Shown: positions 5,822 to 13,582 of the stretch, one piece after another
Layout: every line of letters starts with the position of its first letter
Position numbering within the stretch: the first letter of the stretch is position 1
Source: a bacterium
GTDB lineage: Bacteria > Eremiobacterota > Eremiobacteria > Baltobacterales > Baltobacteraceae
Reading direction: 5' to 3'
Assembly: GCA_021784715.1 (NCBI GenBank)
Contig: JAJYHP010000061.1
Location: forward strand, 1-23,494
DNA: 23,494 bases
Program-made: the position numbers and the translations under genes
The notes under the pieces: model-generated
The model's input: the letters and a program-made list of their open reading frames with translations, nothing else
The model's database searches: none
Told to the model about the DNA's origin: nothing

Positions 5822-6328
5822 GTGTGGGAACGCGTGGGTCGAGCGGCGATCTTTCTCGGCGAGTCGATCGCTCTGCTCGCAATCGTTCTCGCAACGATCT
5901 TCGTCCGAATTCCCCAAGTCGACGGGGCCTCGATGGCCCCGACGATCCCGAGCGGCGCGATCGTCGTTACCGAGAGCCTCAGCGGAAATTTCTCGCCGCC
6001 CCAACCCGGCGAGATCGTGGCATTCACACTCGATCTCTCCCGTACGGAGACCTATATCAAGCGCGTCATCGCCGTTCCCGGGCAGAGGGTCCGTATTGAC
6101 AACGGCGCCGTTTTCGTGAACGGTGTTCGCGTACATGAACCCTTCGTCCGATTTCACGACGACCGCTCGATGCCCACGCTCGTCGTGCCGCAAGGCAAAT
6201 TGTTCGTGCTTGGGGACGACCGGCCGCATAGCGAGGATTCTCGCTTTTTCGGCCCGATCGACGAGTCGCACGTGATCGGACGCGCCTGGTGGATCCTCTG
6301 GCCCCTCTCCCACTTCGGTCCGCTATGA
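5822..6328 (+). CDS. lepB: Signal peptidase I (third of three, short form)
   Basis: This 168-residue form starts at GTG 5822. It has a single membrane anchor (about 9-30), box B QVDGASMAPTIPSGAIVV with catalytic Ser37, catalytic Lys80 in ETYIKRVIAVPGQRV, and box E VLGDDRPHSEDSRFFGPI. Its size and box E (SRFFGPI) are closest in style to the compact Gram-positive SipS type, unlike its two neighbours. Asn of the usual GDNR is Asp here. It overlaps rbgA by four bases (ATGA), so it is translationally coupled to the ribosome-assembly genes. All catalytic residues are present, so I infer an active enzyme. Confidence 0.93.
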   Translation: MWERVGRAAIFLGESIALLAIVLATIFVRIPQVDGASMAPTIPSGAIVVTESLSGNFSPPQPGEIVAFTLDLSRTETYIKRVIAVPGQRVRIDNGAVFVNGVRVHEPFVRFHDDRSMPTLVVPQGKLFVLGDDRPHSEDSRFFGPIDESHVIGRAWWILWPLSHFGPL

Positions 6329-7128
6329 GCGATCCGCTCGATCGCGTCGTTCAGTGGTACCCGGGGCACATGGTCAAAGCGATGCGCGGAATCGGCGAGC
6401 GCCTCGCGCTCGTCGATCTGGCGATCGAGGTCGTCGATGCCCGCGTCGCACTCAGCGGCGCGAACCCCGATCTCGCCCGCGTTCTCGCCGGAAAACCGCG
6501 GATGTTGCTGCTCTCGCGGGCCGATCTGGCGAACCCCGCGATCACGCAAGAATGGCTCGAACGATTTCGCAAACGGGGCTTGCAGGCGGTCGCGTTTAAC
6601 GCGCGCAGCCGACGCGACTGCAGCTTCGTTCGCGATGAGATCGTGCGTTTTGCCGAAAGCGTGCGCGGCACCGCGCGCGCGATGATCGTCGGTATCCCCA
6701 ATTCAGGGAAATCCACCGCGCTCAATGCGCTGCTCGGGCGCGCCGCCGCCCGCGTGCAGAACCGCGCCGGGATCACCCGCTCGCTGCAATGGTTCCGCCT
6801 CGCACCCGACGTCGAGCTGATGGACACGCCGGGCATTCTCGTCCCGAAGATCCCCAATGCCGATGCCCAATGGCACCTTGCCCTCTGCGGCGGCGTCCCC
6901 GTCGAGCGCTACGATCCCGAGGAGATCGTCGAGCGCTTTACCGGCTGGGCGGGGCAGCTCGGGCTCGACGACGTGCCGACGCTCGCCGAGTTCGCGCGCA
7001 AAGGCGGCTTCGCGCGCAAGGGCGGGGAGTTCGATCTCCACAATGCCGCTCGCGCGTATATCAGCCGTTTTAACGACGGCACCTTCGGGCGGATTTCGCT
7101 GGAGCGCCCGCCCGAGGAAGCGGCATGA
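6325..7128 (+). CDS. rbgA: Ribosome biogenesis GTPase RbgA (YlqF)
   Basis: This circularly permuted GTPase is needed for late 50S assembly in Bacillus subtilis. The 267-residue protein begins VVQWYPGHMVKAMR with the conserved His15. The G motifs run in permuted order: G4 at 64-67, G5 FNARS, G1 GIPNSGKST from Gly123, and G3 DTPG at 167-170. The G4 motif, normally NKxD, reads SRAD here. Near the C-terminus, 18 bases are tandemly repeated (6991-7026), giving FARKGG twice. The ATG at 6325 overlaps the preceding stop (ATGA). An earlier in-frame ATG at 6289 lies inside lepB and was not chosen. Confidence 0.94.
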   Translation: MSDPLDRVVQWYPGHMVKAMRGIGERLALVDLAIEVVDARVALSGANPDLARVLAGKPRMLLLSRADLANPAITQEWLERFRKRGLQAVAFNARSRRDCSFVRDEIVRFAESVRGTARAMIVGIPNSGKSTALNALLGRAAARVQNRAGITRSLQWFRLAPDVELMDTPGILVPKIPNADAQWHLALCGGVPVERYDPEEIVERFTGWAGQLGLDDVPTLAEFARKGGFARKGGEFDLHNAARAYISRFNDGTFGRISLERPPEEAA

Positions 7129-7748
7129 CGCGCGACCACGAACTCGCCGCTCGCGAACGCGAACTCCGTCGCAGCGGCTTCACCGTGATCGCCGGAATCG
7201 ACGAGGCGGGGCGTGGGCCGCTCGCCGGCCCAGTCGTCGCCGCCTGCACTATTCTCACCGCGCTTCTGCCGATCTCCGGAATCGATGATTCCAAGCGTCT
7301 GAGCGCAAAACGGCGCGCAGAGCTCGCCGTCGAGATTCGCAGCCACGCGGCCGCCTGCGGCTTCGGTCTGGCCAGCCCCGCCGAGATCGACGCCCTCAAC
7401 ATCTACCGAGCGACGCAACTCGCAATGCGTCGCGCACTCGAAGCGACACAGATGCGACCCGATATCGTGCTCGTCGATGCGATGCCCCTTCCGGGGCTCG
7501 AGCTTCCGATCGAATCGATCGTCGGCGGCGACGCGCGCTGCGCCGCGATCGCCGCCGCCTCGATCCTGGCCAAAGAGCACCGCGACGCGCTGCTCTGCGA
7601 GCTCGATGCCCTCGACCCGCGCTACGGCTTCGCTCGCCATAAGGGCTATGGCACCCCCGAGCACCTCGAAGCGCTTCGCCTCCACGGACCCTCGCCATAC
7701 CACCGCCGCAGCTTCGCCCCGGTCGCCGCGGCGTTCGAGCGCCGGTGA
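7125..7748 (+). CDS. rnhB: Ribonuclease HII
   Basis: RNase HII cuts RNA in RNA-DNA hybrids and starts removal of misincorporated ribonucleotides. The 207-residue protein has the metal-binding GIDEAGRGPLAGPVVAA motif (Asp26, Glu27), DDSKRLSAKRR, the third acidic residue in IVLVDAMPLPG, and the DARCAAIAAASILAKEHRD block, then the family C-terminus HKGYGTPEHLEAL...GPSPYHRRSF. It overlaps rbgA by four bases (ATGA) and yraN by four bases (GTGA). The rbgA-rnhB-yraN order is conserved widely in bacteria. Confidence 0.97.
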   Translation: MTRDHELAARERELRRSGFTVIAGIDEAGRGPLAGPVVAACTILTALLPISGIDDSKRLSAKRRAELAVEIRSHAAACGFGLASPAEIDALNIYRATQLAMRRALEATQMRPDIVLVDAMPLPGLELPIESIVGGDARCAAIAAASILAKEHRDALLCELDALDPRYGFARHKGYGTPEHLEALRLHGPSPYHRRSFAPVAAAFERR

Positions 7749-8086
7749 GCCGGCAGACCCAAGCGCTCGGTCGCCTCGGCGAAGAGCAAGCGGAGCGGCT
7801 GCTTAGCAAGGCAGGCTACCGATTGCTCGCTCGGAACCTCCAATTGCCCGGCGGCGAGATCGACCTGCTCTTCCTGGATGGGAGCACTTTGGTTGTCGTA
7901 GAAGTGAAGCGACGTGAAAGCTCCGATTTTGGCTCGGCGCTCGCGGCCGTCGGTCGCTCAAAGCGCGCGACCCTTCGTCGTATCGCCGCTGACTACGCGC
8001 AAATCGTCGCGCCGCACGCACGCGTGCGTTTCGATGTCGTGGCTATCGACGGTGAACGCATGATGCATTATCGGAATGCTTTTTAG
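7745..8086 (+). CDS. yraN: UPF0102 family endonuclease-like protein YraN
   Basis: The 113-residue protein has the PD-(D/E)xK-like nuclease core of the UPF0102 family: GEEQAERLLSKAGYRLLARNLQLPGGEIDLLFLDGSTLVVVEVKRR, with the acidic pair in GEID and the VEVK motif. The family is Holliday-junction-resolvase-like in structure but has no firm role. The GTG start overlaps the rnhB stop (GTGA), so it is translated as part of the operon. The kinase gene starts 17 bases after the stop. Confidence 0.93.
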   Translation: MSRQTQALGRLGEEQAERLLSKAGYRLLARNLQLPGGEIDLLFLDGSTLVVVEVKRRESSDFGSALAAVGRSKRATLRRIAADYAQIVAPHARVRFDVVAIDGERMMHYRNAF

Positions 8087-8103
8087 GCTAGAGGAACGAT
8101 TGC

Positions 8104-9402
8104 GTGGAACTCCAAGGACGGACTCTCGCGGGGCGATATGAGATCGGCGAACTGCTCGGACGGGGCGGTACGGCCGATACGTATCGTGCCCTCGATAAAA
8201 AGTTAGGACGTGAAGTCGCCGTCAAGGTGCTGATCGAGCGTTCGAGCGACACGATCGAACGCTTACTCGGCGAAGCTCGCGCGATGGCACGCCTCAACCA
8301 TCCGCGCATCGTTGCGGTCTTTGATGCCGGCGAAGACGAAGGCTATCCGTATATTATTATGGAGCTCATGCGCGGGCGAAATCTCGCCGATCTGCGCAGC
8401 GGCGAACTCAAGTATAAACAGGCCCTCGGCTTTATCTGCGATATTCTCGAAGGGCTCGATTACGCCCAGTCTCAAGGGATCGTGCATCGCGATATCAAGC
8501 CGTCGAACGTTATGCTCGACGAGAACTCCGAGCGCGTAAAGCTTACCGATTTCGGCCTCGCACGGCGCGCGAGCGACGTCACGCAGACGACGCGAACGGG
8601 ACAAATTATCGGCACGATCTCGTATTTGGCGCCGGAGCGTTTCTTGAGCAAGCCCGCCGACGTTCGTTCCGATCTCTACTCCGTCGGCATCTTGATGTAC
8701 GAAATTTTTACCGGCACCCTGCCCTTCCGAAACGATCGCGAGGATATCGTCGCGACGATGTACTCGCACGTTCACGACACGCCGACTCCTCCGCGCGAGA
8801 TCAACCGAAATATCCCCGAGGCCCTCGAGCGCGTCATCTTGCGCTCGATCGAGAAAGACCCGGGCAAACGCTATCAAACCGCGCGCGAGTTCTATATCGA
8901 CGTCGACATGCTTCGCACCGGGCAAGTCGCATCTCAGGCCGCGCCGCAGTCGGCTCCGGTGCCGAGCCAGGCGGCGCGACCGCCGCGAACCTTCGCGACC
9001 TCGCCGACGATCGCGAGCGACCCCGACCTGCGCCAAGCGATCGACCAGGCGCTCGCGCCGACCCGAAACCGAAGCGACGCCCTCGAGAACGTCCTCAAAG
9101 GGATGATCGCGACGCGCCGAAGAGACTACGATCAGGCTAACGAGGCGTACGAATTGGCGATGCATGAGTTGCAGGCCATCGGCAACCACGTTGAGTATGC
9201 AAAGACGGCGATCAAATATGCAACGATGATCTTGCAGAAGAGTTCCGACGGGATGCGAGAACGCAACGAATTGCGTAATGCCGTCAACCGCCTCATGGAC
9301 GCTCGTAAGATTTTTCGCGATTACGAATTGACCGAACAAATGGCCCAAGCGGAGTACACGATCAACGCGCTCGAACGTACTGCGATAGGCATCATCTTTT
9401 AG
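8104..9402 (+). CDS. Soluble Ser/Thr protein kinase with helical C-terminal domain
   Basis: The Hanks-type kinase domain spans about residues 9-280. It has the glycine loop LLGRGGTADTY, ATP-anchoring Lys41 (VAVKVL), catalytic Asp130 (HRDIKPSN), DFG at 149-151, an activation loop rich in Thr (DVTQTTRTGQIIGT) and the APE motif. A Pro/Ala/Ser-rich linker (about 285-310) leads to a wholly helical region (about 310-432, with YDQANEAYELAMHELQAIGNHVEYAKTAI) that resembles TPR-type repeats. There is no transmembrane segment and no PASTA domain, unlike PknB, so the kinase is probably cytosolic. The GTG start has GAGGAAC upstream. It lies 17 bases after yraN and 9 bases before the permease, so it may be co-transcribed with both. 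Its substrate is unknown. Confidence 0.93.
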   Translation: MELQGRTLAGRYEIGELLGRGGTADTYRALDKKLGREVAVKVLIERSSDTIERLLGEARAMARLNHPRIVAVFDAGEDEGYPYIIMELMRGRNLADLRSGELKYKQALGFICDILEGLDYAQSQGIVHRDIKPSNVMLDENSERVKLTDFGLARRASDVTQTTRTGQIIGTISYLAPERFLSKPADVRSDLYSVGILMYEIFTGTLPFRNDREDIVATMYSHVHDTPTPPREINRNIPEALERVILRSIEKDPGKRYQTAREFYIDVDMLRTGQVASQAAPQSAPVPSQAARPPRTFATSPTIASDPDLRQAIDQALAPTRNRSDALENVLKGMIATRRRDYDQANEAYELAMHELQAIGNHVEYAKTAIKYATMILQKSSDGMRERNELRNAVNRLMDARKIFRDYELTEQMAQAEYTINALERTAIGIIF

Positions 9403-9411
9403 AAGCGACGC

Positions 9412-11031
9412 ATGCCCGACCAACACCAACCCGAACTCAAACGCTCGGTCACGCCTTGGGGGTCTTTCTCCTGGGGCTATTCCGATGTCGGCGCCGATAT
9501 CTTCGTCGGTCTCGGCCTGGTTCTGGGCGCCGCGGCCGGCGCTTCGAACGTCGCTTTTCTTTTTGCCGGCATCGTCTACGTCTGCATCGGACTGGCCTAT
9601 ACCGAACTCGCGGCGACCTACCCGGTGGCGGGCGGCGGGCAGTACTTCGTCATGCGCGGCCTCGGCGACTTTCTCGGCTTCATCGCCGGGTGGGCGGTTC
9701 TGCTTGATTTCACCATCGACGTAACGCTTTTTGCGTGGAGCTGCGTCGATTATCTTAGTGAAGTCATCCCGGTGTTGCTCAATCCCATCCACCCATGGGT
9801 ACATTTCATCGCCGTCTTCGGATTGATCGCGGGGCTTTGTCTCCTCAACGTGCTCGGCGTTCGCGAGAGCACCACCTTCAACGGCGTCGTCTCCGCGCTC
9901 GACGTTATCAGCGAAACCTCGATTCTCTTCTTCGGCTTTCTCTTCGCATTTCGCCCGGAATTGCTCGTCCACACGATGACGACGCAGTGGCCGAGCACCT
10001 TCAACCTGATGCTCGGCGCTTCGTATGCGATCATTTCGTTCGTCGGCCTCGAATCGATCTCGCAGGCCGCGCAAGAGACGCAGCGCCCGGCATCGATCAT
10101 TCCGCGCACTTCGATTGCGTTGATTCTTACGATTTTGATCTACGCACTCGCCTATTCGAACCTCGCGCTGGGAATGGTTCCCTGGCACCAAATTCCGGCC
10201 GATGCAATGGGGCACGCCCAGACGCTCTGGCAGTGGCTCGGCAACAACGACAACAACGGTAAAGCCGTTGCGCTGCTTGCCAAAGAGGTACCCTACTTCG
10301 GCGCAGTCGCCGCGCTCTACGTCCCGATTCTCGGCGCGATCTTGCTCCTCATATCGTCGAACTCCGGCGTCTTCGGCAGCTCGCGCATCGCCTATGCGAT
10401 GGCGAACGCGAAGCTGCTTCCCTCGATCTTCCAGCGCGTCAATCGACGCTTTCGCACGCCGGCGATCTCGATTATCGCGTTCTGCGCCATTGCGGTGGTC
10501 GAGCTGATTTTTGCCGCATGGCCATCGCTCGACCCCGGAGCGGCGGCATTCTATGCGAAATTTTTCCACGGCGAGGGCGGCATCGGGTTCCTCGGCGATC
10601 TCTATGCTTTCGGAGCGGCGACGAGTTATTCGTTCGTCTTCCTCGCATTGATTGCGCTGCGCATGAACGACCCGCTGAGCCCGCGCAAATTCCGCATCCC
10701 GCTGAATATACCGCTGACCTACAAAGGGGAGCGGGTGCTCTTCCCGGTGATCGGGGTATTAGGCTTCATCGGCATCCTCTCGATTCTCGTCTTTACGATC
10801 ATCACACACGATCTCGGACGCATCGCCGGCCCGGCGTGGCTGATCCTCGGCTTCATCATCTTCGTCATCTATCGCCGCAGTAAAGGGTTGCCCGTCTTCG
10901 GTTCGGCCCCGCACGATTGGCGCCACGAGCAAATCGGCATCCTTCGCGACGCCGGCGAGCTGGAACTGATGGACGAATATCTCGCGCGGCTTAAAGAGCG
11001 CGAGCCCGCGCAGGTCGCGGAGATCGGATAG
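9412..11031 (+). CDS. APC superfamily amino acid permease
   Basis: The 539-residue protein has about twelve hydrophobic segments. It opens with SFSWGYSDVGADIFVGLGLVLGAAAGASNVAFLFAG and has the APC signature region YTELAATYPVAGGGQYFVMRGLGDFLGFIAGW. Later segments (ILLLISSNSGVFGSSRIAYAMANAKLLPSIFQRVNRRFRTPAIS) match the family. A cytosolic C-terminal tail of about 50 residues is rich in charge (HEQIGILRDAGELELMDEYLARLKERE). APC proteins exchange or co-transport amino acids or polyamines; the substrate cannot be told here. Four bases after the stop a small membrane protein begins, followed by a membrane-anchored USP-type protein, which suggests a functional module. Confidence 0.92.
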   Translation: MPDQHQPELKRSVTPWGSFSWGYSDVGADIFVGLGLVLGAAAGASNVAFLFAGIVYVCIGLAYTELAATYPVAGGGQYFVMRGLGDFLGFIAGWAVLLDFTIDVTLFAWSCVDYLSEVIPVLLNPIHPWVHFIAVFGLIAGLCLLNVLGVRESTTFNGVVSALDVISETSILFFGFLFAFRPELLVHTMTTQWPSTFNLMLGASYAIISFVGLESISQAAQETQRPASIIPRTSIALILTILIYALAYSNLALGMVPWHQIPADAMGHAQTLWQWLGNNDNNGKAVALLAKEVPYFGAVAALYVPILGAILLLISSNSGVFGSSRIAYAMANAKLLPSIFQRVNRRFRTPAISIIAFCAIAVVELIFAAWPSLDPGAAAFYAKFFHGEGGIGFLGDLYAFGAATSYSFVFLALIALRMNDPLSPRKFRIPLNIPLTYKGERVLFPVIGVLGFIGILSILVFTIITHDLGRIAGPAWLILGFIIFVIYRRSKGLPVFGSAPHDWRHEQIGILRDAGELELMDEYLARLKEREPAQVAEIG

Positions 11032-11035
11032 CGCG

Positions 11036-11221
11036 ATGCTGTACTATCGCGCACTAATCTCCCTCGCGCTCATCATCGTCGGCGCCATCGTGCTGGTACG
11101 CATGCTGCATCTCGGTTTCGGCATCCCCGAACTGCCGGGAATCGTCCTCGGAGCGGCCGTGATCGCGCTTGGCGCCTATCGTCTGCGGCAGATCGTCCGC
11201 GTATGGTCGGAGCGCTCGTGA
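11036..11221 (+). CDS. Small two-helix membrane protein
   Basis: The 61-residue product consists of two hydrophobic segments (about 5-24, ALISLALIIVGAIVLVRML, and 32-49, ELPGIVLGAAVIALGAYRL) joined by a short Gly/Pro turn, with a basic C-terminus. It starts 4 bases after the permease stop and overlaps the next gene by 19 bases, so all three are likely translated together. I do not recognise a family. An accessory subunit of the permease is possible from position and size only. Confidence 0.65.
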   Translation: MLYYRALISLALIIVGAIVLVRMLHLGFGIPELPGIVLGAAVIALGAYRLRQIVRVWSERS

Positions 11222-11841
11222 TCGCCATCGATCCCATCGGGGCGCTGATCGCCGCAGCGATCGTCCTCGCCGTCATCGCGACGCTCTGGTGGATGCTGCA
11301 CCCACCGATCAGCAAGGTTCAGGAGATCGCTCGCGATGCCGAAACCGAACTGGAACGGATGGTCGGTTCGATCATCGTCGTCTTCTCCGAAAACATTGCC
11401 TCCCAGCATATGATGGCACTCGCGGCGAAGCTCGCGAAAGGGGAGCGTTCGGAGCTCTTAGCGATCTACGTGGTCTCGGTTCCCTATTCGCTTCCGCCCG
11501 ACGCCGAGATGACCGACGAGGAACGCCGCGCGCTCGATGCGCTCGGAGCGGCGCAAGCGATTGCCGCCAAGGCCGATATCAATCTGCGTACCGAAACGGT
11601 AAAGGCCCGATCGACGAAGCAGGCCGTACTCGATATCGCCAAGCGCGAACGCGCGAACCTGATCGTACTCGGATCCTTCCGGGAGGGGAAATATACCGGG
11701 GCGCCCCTCAGCCGCACCATCGAGGAGATCGCCGCCGAGGCAAAGTGCGACGTCATCATCGGCGTCGAGGGGAAGCACGGCAACCTTCTCGTCGATCAGC
11801 TGGGATTCGAACAGACCGAGCAGGGCGAGACCGCTCCATAA
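11203..11841 (+). CDS. Membrane-anchored universal stress protein-like protein
   Basis: The 212-residue protein has one N-terminal membrane segment (about 10-31, PIGALIAAAIVLAVIATLWWML), a short helix, then a USP-like alpha/beta domain (about 53-188). That domain begins GSIIVVFSENIASQHMMALAAKLAKGERSELLAIYVVSV and includes IAKRERANLIVLGSFREGKYTGAPLSRTIEEIAAEAKCDVIIGV, the typical USP end. The ATP-binding GxxG-N9-GS/T motif is not canonical (GSFREGKYTGAPLSR), so nucleotide binding is uncertain. USP domains are often attached to transporters, including APC permeases, in archaea and some bacteria. Here the domain is a separate membrane protein encoded directly after the permease, which suggests that it senses for or regulates it. 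Confidence 0.78.
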   Translation: MVGALVIAIDPIGALIAAAIVLAVIATLWWMLHPPISKVQEIARDAETELERMVGSIIVVFSENIASQHMMALAAKLAKGERSELLAIYVVSVPYSLPPDAEMTDEERRALDALGAAQAIAAKADINLRTETVKARSTKQAVLDIAKRERANLIVLGSFREGKYTGAPLSRTIEEIAAEAKCDVIIGVEGKHGNLLVDQLGFEQTEQGETAP

Positions 11842-11890
11842 CGCGAACGCGCTTGGGAACGTTCTCATCATTGAGGAGGATCCCAATCCC

Positions 11891-12559
11891 ATGAAATCGT
11901 TTTTTCGGCTCGGCGCCACCGCCGTAGCGCTTCTCTCCCTCGCGGCGATGCCGCTCGCGGCGCTCGCCGCCGGGAAGGCGCCGGCCCTTGCGGCCTTCGA
12001 CGCGGCCTTCTCGCACGTCCACGATTACACCGTGCAGCTCCGTTCGCACGAAGTTAAAGGCTCGGCGACGCAGAACCGCGTCTACCAGTACTCGTTTATG
12101 AAACCACATTTTGCGAAGACGCTGATCATCTCCGGCGACGGACAAGGCTCCGGCGGCGTTTGGACCGGCGGCGATCAAGTCAGCGGCCACCAGGGCGGCT
12201 TCCTTTCGGGAATCCACCTCAAGGTGGGGCTCCACGACGGCCGCGCGGTCTCACTTCGCGGTTATACGATTCCCGACGGGCTCATCCAGAATATCGTTGC
12301 GAAGTATCAAACCACGGCGGGAACGCTCTCGCAGGGACCCGGCGGCAATGTCGACGGCGTGCCGACGCAGCGCGTCTTCTTAAAAGTCGCAGACCCCGCC
12401 GCGAATGACGGGATCACCTCCATGCTCATCTACTTCTCGGAGAAAACGCACTTCCCGGTGCGCAATATCTGGTATCAGGGAAAGACCGCGGTCCTCGATC
12501 AGTCCTTTCTCAACCTGCACCTCAACGTCGGCCTGACCCAGAACGATTTCCCGTTCTAA
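11891..12559 (+). CDS. Exported LolA/DUF1571-like protein
   Basis: The 222-residue protein starts with a clear Sec signal peptide (MKSFFRLGATAVALLSLAAMPLAALA, cleavage probably after ALA at 26-27). The mature part is beta-rich: an early helix (AFDAAFSHVHDYTVQLRSHE), then strands YQYSFMKPHFAKTLIISG and GGVWTGGDQVSGH, and an ending that describes a conversion (PVRNIWYQGKTAVLDQSFLNLHLNVGLTQNDF). This pattern recalls DUF1571 and other LolA-fold periplasmic proteins, which carry lipids or lipoproteins. I am not certain of the family. A strong GAGGAGGA Shine-Dalgarno lies inside an inverted repeat (TTGGGA 11853-11858 / TCCCAA 11881-11886). Confidence 0.6.
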   Translation: MKSFFRLGATAVALLSLAAMPLAALAAGKAPALAAFDAAFSHVHDYTVQLRSHEVKGSATQNRVYQYSFMKPHFAKTLIISGDGQGSGGVWTGGDQVSGHQGGFLSGIHLKVGLHDGRAVSLRGYTIPDGLIQNIVAKYQTTAGTLSQGPGGNVDGVPTQRVFLKVADPAANDGITSMLIYFSEKTHFPVRNIWYQGKTAVLDQSFLNLHLNVGLTQNDFPF

Positions 12560-12575
12560 CGGCGCGTTAGGAGCG

Positions 12576-12620
12576 AAAAAAGCGGTATCTCGGCGCTATC
12601 GCGCGGCGAGGTACCGCTTT
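12576..12620 (-). terminator. Intrinsic terminator of the sugar ABC operon
   Basis: On the minus strand AAAGCGGTA (12620-12612) pairs with TACCGCTTT (12587-12579). Inner complementary segments (CTCG/CGAG and GCGC/GCGC) extend the stem, and six T residues follow. The stop codon of the permease gene lies within the loop side of the hairpin, so the terminator overlaps the coding end. It may also slow plus-strand transcripts from the LolA-like gene, but the T-run on that side is only three bases. Confidence 0.75.
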
Positions 12621-13582
12621 CGAATTTCATCGAGCGCGACGGCGAGCAAGATCACGGCGCCCAACACGACTTTCTGCAGATAGGAATCGATGTTGAGGAG
12701 ATTCATCGCGTTATCGAGCAAGCCGATCAAGAGCGCGCCGAAGAAGGTGCCGACGATCGTACCACGCCCGCCGGCGAGGCTCGTGCCGCCGACGACGACG
12801 GCAGCGATAGCGTTGAGCATCTCGTCGCCGGTCCCGGTCTGCGGCGATCCGGTCGCAAAGAGCGCCATGTAGAGAAAGCCGGCGATCGCCGCGCAGATGC
12901 CGCTGATCACGTAGGCCATCGTCTTCACCCGATGCACCGCGATACCGGCGAGGCGTGCCGCTTCCTCGTTGCCGCCGAGTGCGAGTATCGAACGCCCAAA
13001 ACGCGTCTTCTCGAGTAAGAGGGCGCAGATGATGACGACCGCCGCCATCCAGAGAACGGGGATCGGCAACGCCGGCAGATGGAGCTTCGCCGAGAGTCCG
13101 CCGAGGAACGTCCCGATGCCGATACTGTTAAACGCATTCGACGTCAGAGGAACCGGACGACCGTGCGAGATGATATACGAGAGGCCCAGCGCGACCTGCA
13201 TCATTGCTAAGGTAGTGATAAACGGCGGGAGATTGAGGCGCACGACCGGGAGCGCGTTGACGTACCCCGCGCCGGCTCCAAGCGCGATTCCGGCAATCAG
13301 AACGACGGCGACGAGGGGGAACCCGGTGAGGTGCAGGGAGTTCGCCAGCAGCGCCATGACGACGCCGGTGAGCGAGACGAGCGAGCCGATCGAAAGGTCG
13401 ATACCGGCGGTGAGAATGGTAAAGGTTTCGCCGACGCCGAGGATACAGTTGTACGTAATCTGCCGCAGGACGCGAACGATATTACTCGGTTCGAGAAACG
13501 AACCGTGCGCTGCGACGTTGACGCCGATCACCAACAGCAACAGAACCGCGATCGTGGCGACGAGCCGGACGCGCGGGTTCAT
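12596..13582 (-). CDS. Sugar ABC importer permease (RbsC/XylH type)
   Basis: From the ATG at 13582 the protein has 328 residues, close to RbsC (321), with about eight to ten membrane segments. Characteristic stretches are GETFTILTAGIDLSIGSLVSLTGVVMALL, LNLPPFITTLAMMQVALGLSYI and the coupling-helix region LALGGNEEAARLAGIAVHRVKTMAYVISG, then IAAVVVGGTSLAGGRGTIVGTFFGALLIGLLDNAMNLL. It would form the homodimeric membrane channel for the ATPase and binding protein encoded upstream. A longer frame to 13846 runs inside the ATPase gene and is rejected. The ATG overlaps the ATPase stop (ATGA). Sugar specificity cannot be inferred from this subunit. Confidence 0.93.
   Translation of the reverse strand: MNPRVRLVATIAVLLLLVIGVNVAAHGSFLEPSNIVRVLRQITYNCILGVGETFTILTAGIDLSIGSLVSLTGVVMALLANSLHLTGFPLVAVVLIAGIALGAGAGYVNALPVVRLNLPPFITTLAMMQVALGLSYIISHGRPVPLTSNAFNSIGIGTFLGGLSAKLHLPALPIPVLWMAAVVIICALLLEKTRFGRSILALGGNEEAARLAGIAVHRVKTMAYVISGICAAIAGFLYMALFATGSPQTGTGDEMLNAIAAVVVGGTSLAGGRGTIVGTFFGALLIGLLDNAMNLLNIDSYLQKVVLGAVILLAVALDEIRKRYLAAR

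Noticed and set aside
8064..8083. A short stem GCATT/AATGC followed by five T at the end of yraN.
   Set aside because: The stem has only five AT-rich pairs, too weak for a terminator, and the kinase gene follows at once on the same strand.
8263..10569. A very long open frame (768 codons) on the minus strand opposite the kinase and permease genes.
   Set aside because: It is rich in Arg, Asp and Glu with no domain. It is the antisense shadow of two clearly recognised genes in GC-rich DNA.
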